Positions 8,531-18,071 of a DNA stretch of 64,000 nucleotides are shown one piece after another (position 1 is the stretch's first letter; the number at the start of each line of letters is the position of its first letter). The position numbers and the translations under genes were made by a program. This DNA comes from Cerasicoccus frondis. GTDB lineage: Bacteria > Verrucomicrobiota > Verrucomicrobiia > Opitutales > Cerasicoccaceae. The notes under the pieces were generated by a model. The model did not search any database and was not told where the DNA came from. It worked only from the letters and a program-made list of their open reading frames with translations. The stretch covers positions 203,246 through 267,245 of the forward strand of contig JAVDPC010000003.1 of the NCBI GenBank assembly GCA_031296915.1, read 5' to 3'.

Positions 8531-9608
8531 GAGCGACGCGGGCGTGGGGCTGGCCTCGTTTCAGCATGAGTTCGCGGCGCCGGTCGCGGGCGTGTTCGGG
8601 CCGTCGGGTTGTGGCAAGACGACCTTGCTCGAAACGATCTGCGGCATGCGGCGTCCGCCGATGACAACCGGGCGCATTGTCTTCAACGACACCGTATGGC
8701 TCGACCAGGCGCAGGGCATTTGCCTGCCGCCGGAAGCGCGTAACGTGGGCTACGTGCCGCAGCAGCATTTGCTGTTTCCGCATTGGCTGGTGCGGCAAAA
8801 TTTACTCGCCGGGCAGAAGCGCGCCATGGCGCAGGGGAGCGATGTGAAGGCGCTGATGCAGCAGGCGGTCGATGCGCTGGAGCTGGGCGATTTGCTGGAG
8901 CGGTATCCGCATCAATTGTCCGGCGGGCAGCGTCAACGCGTGGCGCTGGGGCGGGCGTTGATTTCGGGCGCGAAGCTGCTCCTGCTCGACGAGCCGCTGG
9001 CGTCGCTTGACCACAAGTTGCGCTACCGCATCATTCCGTTTTTGCAGCAGATTCGGGAAACGTTTCAGGTGCCGATGTTGATCGTTTCCCACCAGCCGGC
9101 GGAGCTGCAGGCGCTGTGCGATGAAGTGGTGGTGATGGAGCAGGGGAGGCTGGCCGACAAAGGCTCGCCGCGCGATGTGTTCCTGAAGTCCGAGATTTAT
9201 TCGGCGCTGGAAGACGGCTTTGAAAACATGCTCTACGGCCACGTGGTGAGCCACACTGAAACGCTGACTACGCTGAAGCTTTGCGATGCAAAGCTTGGCC
9301 CCGAAGTGCAGGTGTCGCGCATTGATTTACCTGCTGGTTCGCGGGCGTTGCTGCGACTCAACGCGCACGAAATCATGCTCGCGAAGCAGCCGGTAGCGAA
9401 GATCTCGGCGCGCAACCGCCTGCCGTCGCGCATCGTGGAGCTACGCAAGTTGCCGAACAAAGTCATCGTGGTGACGCAGGTCGGCGACTGCTCGGAGGCG
9501 ATCATTGCGGCGGAAGTGACGCTGGATGCAGTAACCAGTTTGGACCTGAAAGTGGGCGATGGCGTATTCCTCGTCATCAAGTCAAACAGCTTCCAGGTCT
9601 GTCGTTAA
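8508..9608 (+). CDS. modC: Molybdate ABC transporter, ATP-binding protein ModC
   Basis: ATPase that drives molybdate import. Walker A is GPSGCGKTT, the ABC signature [15 protein letters not shown], Walker [13 protein letters not shown], and the switch His lies in LIVSHQP. The last ~70 residues (from about [13 protein letters not shown]) form a Mop/TOBE molybdate-binding domain. The ATG at 8508 ([10 protein letters not shown]) is preferred; an in-frame ATG at 8466 lies deeper inside modB. Protein length is then 366 residues, normal for ModC. No ModE regulator is nearby. Confidence 0.95.
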   Translation: MPLSIHIESDAGVGLASFQHEFAAPVAGVFGPSGCGKTTLLETICGMRRPPMTTGRIVFNDTVWLDQAQGICLPPEARNVGYVPQQHLLFPHWLVRQNLLAGQKRAMAQGSDVKALMQQAVDALELGDLLERYPHQLSGGQRQRVALGRALISGAKLLLLDEPLASLDHKLRYRIIPFLQQIRETFQVPMLIVSHQPAELQALCDEVVVMEQGRLADKGSPRDVFLKSEIYSALEDGFENMLYGHVVSHTETLTTLKLCDAKLGPEVQVSRIDLPAGSRALLRLNAHEIMLAKQPVAKISARNRLPSRIVELRKLPNKVIVVTQVGDCSEAIIAAEVTLDAVTSLDLKVGDGVFLVIKSNSFQVCR

Positions 9609-9676
9609 GCGGGGCTCAAAAATACTTCGCGAAGAGGGGTTGCAGCGGGCATAAAACGCGCTCAACTTTTCGGGCA

Positions 9677-10519
9677 ATGTTTCGACGGCTGTTTCAAGTA
9701 ATCCTGATTTGGTACGCGATTTGGTTCCTCGTGGGGCTGGTCGCGGTGGCGATTCCCTACGAGTCTCCGGTGGGCCACTGGGAGGATTTGCTGTTCATGA
9801 TTCTGGCTTCGGCAGTGATCTTTTTTGATGCGGCGCGGCGGATCGGGTGGGGGGCGACGATTGCCTACTTTATCTGGATTGCGGCGGTGTCGGGCGGCAT
9901 GGAAATGCTGGGCGCGATGACCGGGCTGCCCTTTGGCGCCTATGCCTACACGGACAACTTTGGGCCGCGCATCGCGGGGATTTTGCCCTGGGCAATTCCG
10001 CTGGCATGGTGGGTGGTGCTTTACCCGCTGCTGCTCCTGATGAACAGCATGGTCCGCAACAAACGTGAACCGCGACCCGGGCTGATCGCGCTGGGGGTGG
10101 CGATCTGCGCGACCGGGGTGGACCTCGCCTTGGAGCCGGTGGCGACCATCGTGCGCGAGTATTGGATCTGGGAAAGCACGGGCGCCTACTACGGGGTGCC
10201 GCTGCTGAATTTCTTTGGTTGGTTCATCACGGCGTGGATCATTGTGTTCCCGTTGCAGTATTTCATGGGTCGCATTTTGATCGAAGGCTACATTGCGCCA
10301 GGAGCGATGTTTTTACCGTTTGCCGCGTTGGGCAGCGTGCTGGCGAGTTTCCTCATCGCGGGCATGGTGCATGGGCTATGGCTGGCCAGCGCGTGGACCG
10401 CATTCCTGACGCTACTCGTCACTGTCATCGTAGTGCGCTTTGCCTGGCCACGCCGCGAGGTGTTCATGATGAACCATCAGGGACGCTACCGACCAGGATA
10501 CCGCCCACGGAAATACTAA
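9677..10519 (+). CDS. Carotenoid biosynthesis (CruF/DUF422) family membrane protein
   Basis: A 280-residue integral membrane protein with about seven helices. It carries the conserved pattern of the Caroten_synth family: SGGMEMLGAMTGLPFGAY followed by YTDNFG, ILPWAIPLAWWV, DLALEPVA, and the YYGVPLLNFFGW block. Family members include CruF carotenoid 1',2'-hydratases, so it may hydrate a linear carotenoid, but no other carotenoid gene lies in the window and the exact substrate cannot be given. It starts 68 bp after modC and may be transcribed with it or alone. Confidence 0.8.
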   Translation: MFRRLFQVILIWYAIWFLVGLVAVAIPYESPVGHWEDLLFMILASAVIFFDAARRIGWGATIAYFIWIAAVSGGMEMLGAMTGLPFGAYAYTDNFGPRIAGILPWAIPLAWWVVLYPLLLLMNSMVRNKREPRPGLIALGVAICATGVDLALEPVATIVREYWIWESTGAYYGVPLLNFFGWFITAWIIVFPLQYFMGRILIEGYIAPGAMFLPFAALGSVLASFLIAGMVHGLWLASAWTAFLTLLVTVIVVRFAWPRREVFMMNHQGRYRPGYRPRKY

Positions 10520-10561
10520 GCGCGGTTCGCTTTATTCAGTAACGCTGGATGTTGGCGCCTC

Positions 10562-11539
10562 TTAGCGGGTGAAAGCGTGGACGAAAATATTGACGCCGAG
10601 CTGGGTGTAGAAGCGGTGAGCGTAGTCGCTGATTTCCGGCGTGTAATAGTAGCGGAATACCCGCCAATCCCCACTCGGTTCCTGAACCCAGGCGGGCATG
10701 GCTTCCTGCTGAGTGTAAATGACGTCCTGGCGGCCATCTTCACGCACGGCCTCGAATCGGGTGCCTGTGTATGCGGCTTCCGACAAGCGCTCCGAGAGCC
10801 CCTCGGCGCCTTCGCGAATGCGGAAACCGATAAAGGTGGTCCATTGCTCCATTTCGTTTTGGCCCCAGCCCATGGCCAGAATCGGCATGCAGAGTACGGC
10901 CAGGCGGTCGTTTACTTCGAGGCCCATGGCGGAGTAGGTGCCTTGCGGCCATTTTTCGTTAACGACGAAATCGCGCACGGTTTCCGGCAGCACTGATGCG
11001 TCGGGCAGGCCCGCATGGAACGAACGGAACAGTGAATGGTCGCGGGGCAGGGCGCGAAAGCGATTGCCCGGATATATATCTTGAAAGACTGCTTCGATTT
11101 CAGGGCTCACGCGCCACTCGGCAAAGCTGTGGCTTTGGCTGTAGGCGGGGTTTGATTTGCGCAGGAAGTCGGCGTTGATGCCGGCATCGATGTAGAGAAA
11201 GCCGCCGCGATCCAGAAAGCCTTTGAGGTTGTCTTTTTCTTCCGGCGTCAGTTCCCAGTCTGGGCGGTCGCCGAAATTGACGTAGCACACCGGATGTTGG
11301 AGCAGTTTGGGATCGGCAAAGCTTTCAATGAATACGGGGTCGAGCGAAATGTCGAAAGTTGTGCTGTCGTTGATCGTTTCGATGAGCGTGGGCAAGGCAT
11401 CCGGGTAATTGCGTTGGAGGAGCGGACCTTGAACCAACTGCGTCACGGAAAAAGCGGACATATTGGGGGCCTTGACAGTGGCTGAGATCGATGCAGTTGC
11501 CAATAGCCCGAAGACGACGATGATAGCGAGGATGCGCAT
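10562..11539 (-). CDS. DUF4159 domain protein, secreted
   Basis: A 325-residue protein with an N-terminal signal peptide (MRILAIIVVFGLLATASISA). The DUF4159 fold is recognised from NYPDALPTLIETIND, the segment YVNFGDRPDWELTPEEKDNL followed by FLDRGGFLYIDAG, and the late GWGQNEMEQWTTF. DUF4159 proteins are class-I glutamine-amidotransferase-like and often sit near MoxR/VWA gene sets, which are absent here. Function unknown. It converges with the carotenoid gene with about 40 bp between stops and no visible terminator. Confidence 0.75.
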   Translation of the reverse strand: MRILAIIVVFGLLATASISATVKAPNMSAFSVTQLVQGPLLQRNYPDALPTLIETINDSTTFDISLDPVFIESFADPKLLQHPVCYVNFGDRPDWELTPEEKDNLKGFLDRGGFLYIDAGINADFLRKSNPAYSQSHSFAEWRVSPEIEAVFQDIYPGNRFRALPRDHSLFRSFHAGLPDASVLPETVRDFVVNEKWPQGTYSAMGLEVNDRLAVLCMPILAMGWGQNEMEQWTTFIGFRIREGAEGLSERLSEAAYTGTRFEAVREDGRQDVIYTQQEAMPAWVQEPSGDWRVFRYYYTPEISDYAHRFYTQLGVNIFVHAFTR

Positions 11540-11662
11540 GTAATATGTTAATTAGGTCTACGAATCGCGCCTGCGAACGCGAATGTTTTTTCTATGGACG
11601 AAGATTATGGCATTTCGTTCCAAGAAAAGCCGCGAACTGTAGTGCGGCGAGACCAAGCCGGA

Positions 11663-12463
11663 TCAACGCTGATTTTTTCGCCATACGAGTGAGATGGCCA
11701 ATACGCCGAATCCAAAGATCATCGCATAGGCTTCTGGCTCGGGTACGGTTTGCAGCGTGATGCTTTGAATCGCGCCTTGCGCGCCGGTTGCCGATGACAA
11801 TCCAACCGAGGCAATAGATAGAGGATTCTCTTCGTAGGTATAGGTCAGGCCTGCGCCTGCTTCATCGAGGTCGACCTGTACGCCGTTGATGTAAGCGTCT
11901 ACTGTCCACTGTGCGACGGTTGTGTTTAGGATGAGCTCGGCAGTGAAACTCGTCACGTCATAGCCATCCTGACTGTATAAGTCTGTGTTAGTCAGGGCCC
12001 CGTAGCGCACGTTGAATTCACCGTTGTTGCGCATGAAGAGCCATGGCTCGCCTTGCGTGGACCCTGTCTGGTAGAGCCCTGTATTTGCGCTGGAGGAGAA
12101 TGCTTGCGCAAAGCCCAAACCATACCAAGTAGTGCTGTCCACGTCAGTCATGTTGAAGACAGCGCTGAGGCTGTAGATGCCTGGATTATCGGCAAAATAG
12201 GAGGCGCCGATTAACACACCTGCCATGGCGTTGCTAGTGGTTGCTGAACCAAACTCGGCTGCGCCATCGACTACTTTCCAGCCGAAATTATCGCCGCCGT
12301 TGAAGCCTACCCAGTTATTTCCGGTTCCAGTTACCGGGGTGCGCCCAGGTAGATTTGAGTTTGTGCTCGAATCGCCAAAGTCATCGTAAAATATAATGTC
12401 AGCGCACAAGGTGGATGCGCCAATGCACAATGATAAAGTTAAGATCGGGGTAGATAATCTCAT
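11663..12463 (-). CDS. PEP-CTERM sorting domain protein
   Basis: A 266-residue exported protein. A signal peptide (ending TLCADI) precedes a beta-rich body, probably a concanavalin-like sandwich, with FYDDFGDSSTNSNLPGRTP near the start. The C-terminus is a PEP-CTERM tail: VPEPEAYAM, then a hydrophobic helix (IFGFGVLAISLVW) and the basic end RKNQR. Such tails are processed by exosortase (EpsH/XrtA family) in exopolysaccharide-producing Gram-negative bacteria. No exosortase lies in the window. Binding partner and function are unknown. Confidence 0.8.
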   Translation of the reverse strand: MRLSTPILTLSLCIGASTLCADIIFYDDFGDSSTNSNLPGRTPVTGTGNNWVGFNGGDNFGWKVVDGAAEFGSATTSNAMAGVLIGASYFADNPGIYSLSAVFNMTDVDSTTWYGLGFAQAFSSSANTGLYQTGSTQGEPWLFMRNNGEFNVRYGALTNTDLYSQDGYDVTSFTAELILNTTVAQWTVDAYINGVQVDLDEAGAGLTYTYEENPLSIASVGLSSATGAQGAIQSITLQTVPEPEAYAMIFGFGVLAISLVWRKNQR

Positions 12464-12544
12464 ATCGATACGTTAACGGCTCAAAATGGCCATGTCAATG
12501 GGTTTGCCGTCGTTCTTTGAGCTTTGCAGATTATATTTTGGACC

Positions 12545-12580
12545 AGTAAAAACCCCGGTCATTATCAAATGACCGGGGCG
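12545..12580 (-). terminator. Terminator for the outer-membrane protein gene
   Basis: Inverted repeat ccccggtcatt / aatgaccgggg (12553-12578) with a short loop. Read on the minus strand it is followed by ttttt (12548-12552 region), as expected for a Rho-independent terminator placed 15 bp after the stop codon of the gene starting at 13523. Confidence 0.85.
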
Positions 12581-12593
12581 TGCAGGTGCATTT

Positions 12594-13523
12594 TTAGAAC
12601 TTCCAGACGGCGTCGAGCGTCACCCGGTTTTGCATCAAGTTATGACTGGTTTGAGTCACGGGTAGTTCAAAGGCTGCGCCGAGCTCGATATTCTCCAGTG
12701 GCTTTATGCGAAAGCCCACGCCTACGGTGACAATACTGCTGTAGGTGTTTGAGTTTGAGGCCCCGAAGTTGACTAAATCACCGCCTTCGAAGGTCACGAG
12801 CGCCGGAACCGCGCCACCGGCTTGCGGACTAAAACGCGAACCGCCATTGCCCGGGTTGATCACTTGGAAGTAGTTCAGCTCTACCAGCGGGTAAAACATA
12901 TCCCAGAAGCCATAGCTTGCGTGGAAGCTGCTAAAGATTTCGTCACTCCCATTGTCATTCACGGAGATGATCATGCCAGTTTCATTGCTGAACTGAAAGT
13001 CGCCCCACGACTTGAGCACGCCAATAGACGGTGTGATGGAGTAATACTTGCCGCCTTGCCAGACGTCGGTGTTGCCGGTCGGTATTTCTACGATGGTTTT
13101 CACGCTGACCGCGAGGTCCTCTTCTTCATCGTAAATGAAAGCCCACTTGACGCCAGCGGCGAGGTTGGCGAAGCCTTCGGCATTTACGAGAGTATTGTCC
13201 GGATTAAACACGAGGTAGCCGTCTTTGGCTGCAACGATGGAGAAGCGCTCATTGAGCGCGAGTTCAGCTTGGACTGCGTAGAGCTGGAAGTCTCCTCCCA
13301 GTGGCACATCGCCTATGATCGTGCTGATCGAGCTCGGCATATTTTGCCAAATAAAGATTGGGTGAATCTGTGTTTGGGGTAGGGCTGAGTCGAAGTAGAC
13401 AGGATTGGTGATGGGGCGGATGGTTTGGGCGAAGCCAGATTCATCTGCAGAGAGGATTGAACAGGCGAGGGCGCCGATGAAGGCGGAAGCAGGGAGTGTT
13501 TTACGATTTAGTAGACTTAGCAT
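12594..13523 (-). CDS. Putative outer-membrane beta-barrel protein
   Basis: A 309-residue protein with a signal peptide (ASAFIGALACSILSADES). The body alternates hydrophobic and polar residues, as in FSIVAAKDGYLVFNPDN and NIELGAAFELPVTQTSHN, and ends with an aromatic (VTLDAVWKF), as outer-membrane barrels do. It resembles the transporter/MetA-pathway phenol-degradation-like barrel family in style, but I cannot name a substrate. A terminator follows and a possible operator precedes it, so it is probably a single-gene unit. Confidence 0.6.
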   Translation of the reverse strand: MLSLLNRKTLPASAFIGALACSILSADESGFAQTIRPITNPVYFDSALPQTQIHPIFIWQNMPSSISTIIGDVPLGGDFQLYAVQAELALNERFSIVAAKDGYLVFNPDNTLVNAEGFANLAAGVKWAFIYDEEEDLAVSVKTIVEIPTGNTDVWQGGKYYSITPSIGVLKSWGDFQFSNETGMIISVNDNGSDEIFSSFHASYGFWDMFYPLVELNYFQVINPGNGGSRFSPQAGGAVPALVTFEGGDLVNFGASNSNTYSSIVTVGVGFRIKPLENIELGAAFELPVTQTSHNLMQNRVTLDAVWKF

Positions 13524-13550
13524 TGTACTAGGATTTAGGGTTCAGGTTTT

Positions 13551-13585
13551 ATACAATAAGTAATTTTAAATATCATTTATTGTAT
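13551..13585. promoter_or_regulatory. 9-bp inverted repeat upstream of the outer-membrane protein gene
   Basis: The arms atacaataa (13551-13559) and ttattgtat (13577-13585) are exact inverted repeats 17 bp apart, about 30 bp upstream of the minus-strand start codon at 13523. Spacing and AT-rich centre would fit a dimeric repressor or activator site. No regulator gene is adjacent, and the site may instead form a hairpin in the leader RNA. Confidence 0.3.
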
Positions 13586-13905
13586 GAAGTAATCGTATCA
13601 TGGGGACGTTCTGGAATCAACGCAATTTATGGTTGTATGTGCTTATTTATGCTAGATTATTGTGGCCCTGGTTTTGTTGCGAAATAAAGTTGCGAACGTC
13701 TCTATATGCGCCCGCTGGAATTTATTTTTTATCTCAAGTCGAGACTGTATCAGGGCAACGATAGCACTAACTCTCGCTGCTTTTGGTACGCTTGGATGAG
13801 CAACCGCAAATGTATCTGCCTCTGCCTGATTCGTAGAGACGAAGGATATCTCCAAATTTGATGTGTATCAATCTTTGGAGTCGGTCTTTATAACACCGCC
13901 TGCGG
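13586..13905. other. Non-coding or decayed sequence
   Basis: No convincing gene is seen. A 67-codon minus-strand frame (13652-13855) is open but has no recognisable family, no signal peptide and no ribosome-binding site. The stretch lies directly downstream of the decayed gene at 13906-14376 and may be part of the same degraded locus. Confidence 0.4.
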
Positions 13906-14376
13906 TCATTCCGCGCTGGAAGCGGAAATGTATTCAAAGAGGGCAGTTGTTGAATTGGAAGACCCTGGCGTTGGCCGAAATCCGTATCCAGGTTGAGCTG
14001 GTATGATGTTCCAATCGCTCAAATCTTCACTCTGGTGTATTTGGTATTCGAACCATGGGAGGGCAAAATATGCTCCAGTTGCAGTTGAGCTGTTGAATAG
14101 AGGACCGGAATGATGTAATCCATCCGGGCCAAGCTCGCTCAATGAGATCGAATTGTCGGGAAGAGCAGTCACCGTAATGTTTGAAACCTCGGTGCTCTCG
14201 ATGGAGGTCGTGTTGGCCAGGCCATAGTCGAGTAGATTCTGATATTCGCTATTGTCGCCATCAACCCGTAGCGTAAGTAAAACACTTAAGTCAGCGAAAA
14301 CATCTGCATGGCGAGAGACAACTCTGGGGTTGGTGAGTAAGGGCGTGGCGGCAGCGATTGCTGCTGTGTGTAGTTA
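13906..14376 (-). pseudogene. C-terminal remnant of a decayed surface or secreted protein gene
   Basis: A minus-strand frame stays open for about 155 codons but has no ATG; the only visible start is a GTG at 14172, which gives 88 residues. A TAA closes the frame at about 14374-14376. The translation (ADLSVLLTLRVDGDNSEYQ, later YQIHQSEDLSDWNIIP and ALFEYISASSAE) resembles the C-terminal 'measured quantity' domains of large verrucomicrobial exported proteins, which usually end with a line like 'yrIerSsDLsnW'. The upstream bulk of such a protein is missing, so this is most likely a 5'-deleted remnant. Confidence 0.45.
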
Positions 14377-14551
14377 CGACGATTACCTGAATGGTAAAAA
14401 ATTACTTTAACATGACCCTTGGCGGCACTGTGAAGGTATGGGACTAGATGGCGATCACATTTTGCCGTTTTTTAGGATTTTGATGGCTGTCTTCAAATTG
14501 TTTACACCAGAAGATTGCTTCGGCGCATAATTCATTCTAATTTCCTAGCTT

Positions 14552-15988
14552 ATGTACTTTTTTCTCGGCTTGTTGTTCGGCGGCCTAGGCGGTTTTTTGT
14601 TTTACCGCCTGTCTGTGCGTCGGCAGAGAGAAAAGCTTGAGGAAGACATTCAACTGCTCCAGCAGGAGAAGCAGATTGTGGTCGAGTTCATGCATAACTT
14701 GGTTGAGGCGATCGGCGATGGGGTTAACCGCGATGAGCTTTTCCAGCGGATTGTCCACGCGGCAATCCTCAGTACTGGGGCCTTGAGCGCCTGTGTGTTT
14801 GAGCGAAAAGAGGACAAGCTACATGGGGTGGCGGTCGAGGGCTTATTCCCGCCACAACGACCACTGCCTGAAAGTTCACGTGAAAAACTGTCTACGCGCG
14901 CCAAGTTCATTGAGGGTATTTTACGTTCAGAAATCTTTGATATTGGCGAGGGCGTGATTGGATCGGTAGCCAAGTCCGGCAAGGCGATTCTGATAGAAGA
15001 CGCCACACAGGACCCGCGAGTGATCCAGCATGGGGACGCCTCCTTGCAAGTGCGATCACTCGTAGTGGCGCCCATCCCGTTTCGCAATGAGGTCTTGGGC
15101 GTGCTTGCCGTGGCAAATCCTGCCGATGGCCTGGCGTTTAATGAGACGGACTTTTCGCTGATCGAATCTCTGGCTGAGCAGGCTGGATTGGCGATCCATA
15201 ATTCCGACTTGATGCAGGTGCAGATGGAGAAGCAGAAGCTGGACTTCGATATCTCCATGGCGAGTAGCATCCAGGGCATGATTTTGCCCAGCGAGTATCC
15301 TCAGATGGATTCGCTCGATATCGACGCCTTTTATCGACCAGCGCAGAAAATCGGCGGCGACCTATATGATGTGTTCCGAATCGATGAGCATCGGGTGGCT
15401 TTCGCGATTGCCGATGTCTCGGGTAAGGGGGTGCCTGCTTCGCTTCTCATGGCGATCTGCCAGACCAATTTGCGGCACTTTGCCAAGCAGTATGATTCAC
15501 CGGCGGAAATTCTGAGGCTCATGAACCGGGAAATGACGCCTGAAATGCGTCAGGATATGTTCATCACCGTGATTTTCGCCGTGGTCGATGTGCGTAAAGA
15601 GGAGTTAACCATGGCCCGGGCAGGGCACGAACTGCTGTTACTGGTTCATGACGATCCGCAGAATGGGCCGGCGAAGTCTGAAATGGTTGGCGCTGAAGGC
15701 ATGGCGATTGGCATGGTGCCGAGCGAAGTCTTTGACCTAATTATCGAAGACCGAACGGTGCCTTTTCAAAAGGGTGACACGGCGGTCTTTTACACCGATG
15801 GCGTCACTGAGGCCAGTAACCGTGATGGCGCTGAGTTTTCCGGTAACCGACTGGAGGAAGTCGCCCTTTCGTTACGTGGGCGGAACGCGAAGGCGCTCAA
15901 CGAGGGCATCGTTTCGACGGTGGAGCGCTTTACTGGCGGCAGCATGTTCATGGACGACTTGACTTTGATCACCGTGAAGCACACCTGA
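14552..15988 (+). CDS. GAF domain / SpoIIE-type PP2C phosphatase
   Basis: A 478-residue membrane-anchored signalling phosphatase. Residues 1-20 form one hydrophobic helix, followed by a short coiled coil (about 20-45), a GAF sensor domain (about 45-200, with IGEGVIGSVAKSGKAILIED and LGVLAVANP), and a SpoIIE/RsbU phosphatase domain (about 240-475). The catalytic motifs are KIGGDLYDVF, FAIADVSGKGVPASLLMA, MARAGHELLLL, VFYTDGVTEASN and FMDDLTLI. Such enzymes dephosphorylate anti-anti-sigma factors in partner-switching pathways. No anti-sigma or STAS gene is adjacent, so the target is unknown. Confidence 0.9.
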   Translation: MYFFLGLLFGGLGGFLFYRLSVRRQREKLEEDIQLLQQEKQIVVEFMHNLVEAIGDGVNRDELFQRIVHAAILSTGALSACVFERKEDKLHGVAVEGLFPPQRPLPESSREKLSTRAKFIEGILRSEIFDIGEGVIGSVAKSGKAILIEDATQDPRVIQHGDASLQVRSLVVAPIPFRNEVLGVLAVANPADGLAFNETDFSLIESLAEQAGLAIHNSDLMQVQMEKQKLDFDISMASSIQGMILPSEYPQMDSLDIDAFYRPAQKIGGDLYDVFRIDEHRVAFAIADVSGKGVPASLLMAICQTNLRHFAKQYDSPAEILRLMNREMTPEMRQDMFITVIFAVVDVRKEELTMARAGHELLLLVHDDPQNGPAKSEMVGAEGMAIGMVPSEVFDLIIEDRTVPFQKGDTAVFYTDGVTEASNRDGAEFSGNRLEEVALSLRGRNAKALNEGIVSTVERFTGGSMFMDDLTLITVKHT

Positions 15989-16073
15989 GGCTTGCGTTGG
16001 AGCAGGAAATTGACCCTTCAGTTGAGATTAGTTTCTTGTTGCGAATTGTGCTCTCGCCGACTTGCTTGAGGGG

Positions 16074-17309
16074 ATGCCTTCGACGACTTCCCCGAATACC
16101 GCAACGCCAATCGACCGCTTTTCGCTGCCTGATGCAGCGGGACATTTTGGTATCTATGGCGGCATGTACGTGCCTGAGACTTTGATGACGCCGCTCTTTG
16201 AGCTGACGCAGGCGTATGAGGAGGCCAAGGCAGATCCGGCTTTTCGCGATGAGTTGGCATACATGCTCAAGCAATACGCGGGGCGTCCGACCGAGCTCTA
16301 TTTTGCTGAGCGACTGACCGAGCATTGCGGTGGCGCGAAGATTTACCTGAAGCGTGAGGACGGCCTTCACACCGGCGCTCACAAGGTAAATAACTGCATT
16401 GGGCAGGCGATTCTAGCCAAGCGAATGGGCAAAAAGCGGATCATTGCCGAGACTGGCGCCGGGCAGCATGGCGTGGCGACAGCCGCAGTTTGCGCAAAAT
16501 TTGGCTTCGATTGCGTGGTCTACATGGGGGAGGTCGACATGGAGCGACAGGCGCTGAATGTGTTTCGCATGCGCCTGATGGGCGCCGAGGTAATCGGCGT
16601 CAAGGCCGGGCAGCGAACGCTTAAAGACGCCGTCAACGAGGCCATGCGCGACTGGGTCACGAATTGCCGTGACACGCATTATATTCTTGGGTCCGCGCTG
16701 GGTTCGCATCCTTATCCGATGATGGTCAGGGATTTCCATAAGGTGATTGGCGAAGAGGCAAAACGCCAAATGCTCGAAGCAGAAGGTCGCTTGCCCGACG
16801 AAATGGTTGCTTGCGTGGGGGGAGGCTCAAACTGCATTGGGCTATTTTTTGAATTTTTGGAAGACGCCGATGTGAAGCTAGTCGGCGTGGAAGCCGGCGG
16901 TCGCGGCATCAAGCAGGGCGAGCACGCCGCCCGCTTTGAAGGCGGCAAGGTCGGTGTGCTCCAAGGCTCGAAGACGTTTATTCTCCAAGATCCGGATGGG
17001 CAGATCGAGCTGACACACTCCGTATCCGCTGGTTTGGATTACGCTGCGATTGGCCCGGAGCACGCCTTTTACCATGATCGCGGTCGCATTGACTACGCCT
17101 ATGCCACGGACGAAGACGTCATGGAGGCATTTCAGACATTGAGTCGGGTAGAGGGGATTATTCCAGCGCTGGAGTCGACGCATGCTCTGGCTTATGCGCT
17201 GAAGCGCGCGCCACAGATGGCCAAGGATCAGATTCTGGTCGTTAATCTTTCCGGACGCGGCGACAAAGACGTGCAGCAAGCGATGAAAATTCTCGGAGTT
17301 GCAGAATGA
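16074..17309 (+). CDS. trpB: Tryptophan synthase beta chain
   Basis: Joins indole and serine to make tryptophan, using PLP. The protein is about 411 residues and typical of TrpB1. The PLP lysine is in [15 protein letters not shown], the phosphate-binding glycine loop is GGGSNCIG, and [13 protein letters not shown] and LSGRGDKD are also conserved. The ATG at 16074 is preferred; a TTG four codons upstream (16062) is possible because GAGGGG lies directly against the ATG. No trpA or other trp genes adjoin. The 3' end overlaps the start of the acetyltransferase by 4 bp (ATGA), so the two are translationally coupled. Confidence 0.95.
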   Translation: MPSTTSPNTATPIDRFSLPDAAGHFGIYGGMYVPETLMTPLFELTQAYEEAKADPAFRDELAYMLKQYAGRPTELYFAERLTEHCGGAKIYLKREDGLHTGAHKVNNCIGQAILAKRMGKKRIIAETGAGQHGVATAAVCAKFGFDCVVYMGEVDMERQALNVFRMRLMGAEVIGVKAGQRTLKDAVNEAMRDWVTNCRDTHYILGSALGSHPYPMMVRDFHKVIGEEAKRQMLEAEGRLPDEMVACVGGGSNCIGLFFEFLEDADVKLVGVEAGGRGIKQGEHAARFEGGKVGVLQGSKTFILQDPDGQIELTHSVSAGLDYAAIGPEHAFYHDRGRIDYAYATDEDVMEAFQTLSRVEGIIPALESTHALAYALKRAPQMAKDQILVVNLSGRGDKDVQQAMKILGVAE

Positions 17310-17908
17310 AACTCGAGGTGAAGACCTTCGTCGGGCCTGATGTCGCTCCCTATCGGGACGACTTAGCCCGGCTGCGGATTCGCGTGTTTCGCGATTTTCC
17401 GTATCTTTACGAAGGAGCTATGGACTATGAAGCGCATTACTTGCAGCGCTATTTGGACTGTTCGGAATGCATCTTTGTGCTCGTGTTCGACGGGGAGATG
17501 GTCGTTGGCGCCTCAACTGCCTTGCCCATGGAGTATGAAGTCGGCGAGTTTACCGCTCCATTTGTGAGGGAGGGCTACGAAATCGGCAAAATCTTTTACT
17601 TTGGCGAGTCCGTGCTTTTGCCAGAGTATCGGGGGCAGGGGCTGGGGCATCGCTTTTTCGATGAGCGTGAGGCGTTCGCTCGAGAGTTAGGACGCTTTAA
17701 TCTGACAACTTTTTGCGCAGTAGAGCGTCCTGAGGATCACCCACTTAAGCCGGTTGACTATCGTCCGCACGACGTCTTTTGGGGGAAGCGTGGCTATGCA
17801 AAGCATCCAGAACTGGCCACGACGTTTGAGTGGCAGGATGTCGACCAGCCAGTGGAAACCGCGCACCCAATGGTATTCTGGACGCGTGAAATCCAGGCAA
17901 TTGGCTAG
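17306..17908 (+). CDS. GNAT family N-acetyltransferase
   Basis: A 200-residue acetyl-CoA-dependent acyltransferase of the GNAT fold. The acetyl-CoA pyrophosphate loop is seen as [18 protein letters not shown] (R-G-Q-G-L-G). The start ATGA overlaps the trpB stop. Its substrate cannot be inferred; similar stand-alone proteins are annotated only as GNAT. The TAG stop codon is the first three bases of the palindromic element at 17906-18071, so the native C-terminus may have been replaced when the element arrived. Confidence 0.8.
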   Translation: MKLEVKTFVGPDVAPYRDDLARLRIRVFRDFPYLYEGAMDYEAHYLQRYLDCSECIFVLVFDGEMVVGASTALPMEYEVGEFTAPFVREGYEIGKIFYFGESVLLPEYRGQGLGHRFFDEREAFARELGRFNLTTFCAVERPEDHPLKPVDYRPHDVFWGKRGYAKHPELATTFEWQDVDQPVETAHPMVFWTREIQAIG

Positions 17909-18071
17909 AGCACTTTTCATCGAACTTGGCCAATCAGGCCGCAGTGCTTTTCCCTAGCAGCGGCGTTGGCTTTTCGCTCACAGGCTTTCCAGCCTGCGAC
18001 GCTCAAGCCGCCTTGCTGGACACGAAAAATCACTGCGGCCTGATTGGCCAAGTTCGATGAAAAGTGCTCTA
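17906..18071. repeat. Palindromic MITE-like element with perfect 41-bp terminal inverted repeats
   Basis: Arms 17906-17946 and 18031-18071 are exact inverted copies of 41 bp. Each arm begins TAGAGCACTTTTCAT at the outer end and finishes CCGCAGTG at the inner end. The 84-bp centre holds a second, weaker hairpin (caggctttccagcctg). The outer TAG of each arm is the stop codon of the flanking convergent genes (acetyltransferase on +, coiled-coil protein on -). Related copies occur at 19958-20028, 36681-36718 (reverse) and 51603-51722. It could also act as a bidirectional terminator. Confidence 0.85.

Noticed and set aside
13652..13855. 67-codon minus-strand frame
   Set aside because: No family, no ribosome-binding site and no signal; noted only as possible remnant in the spacer description.
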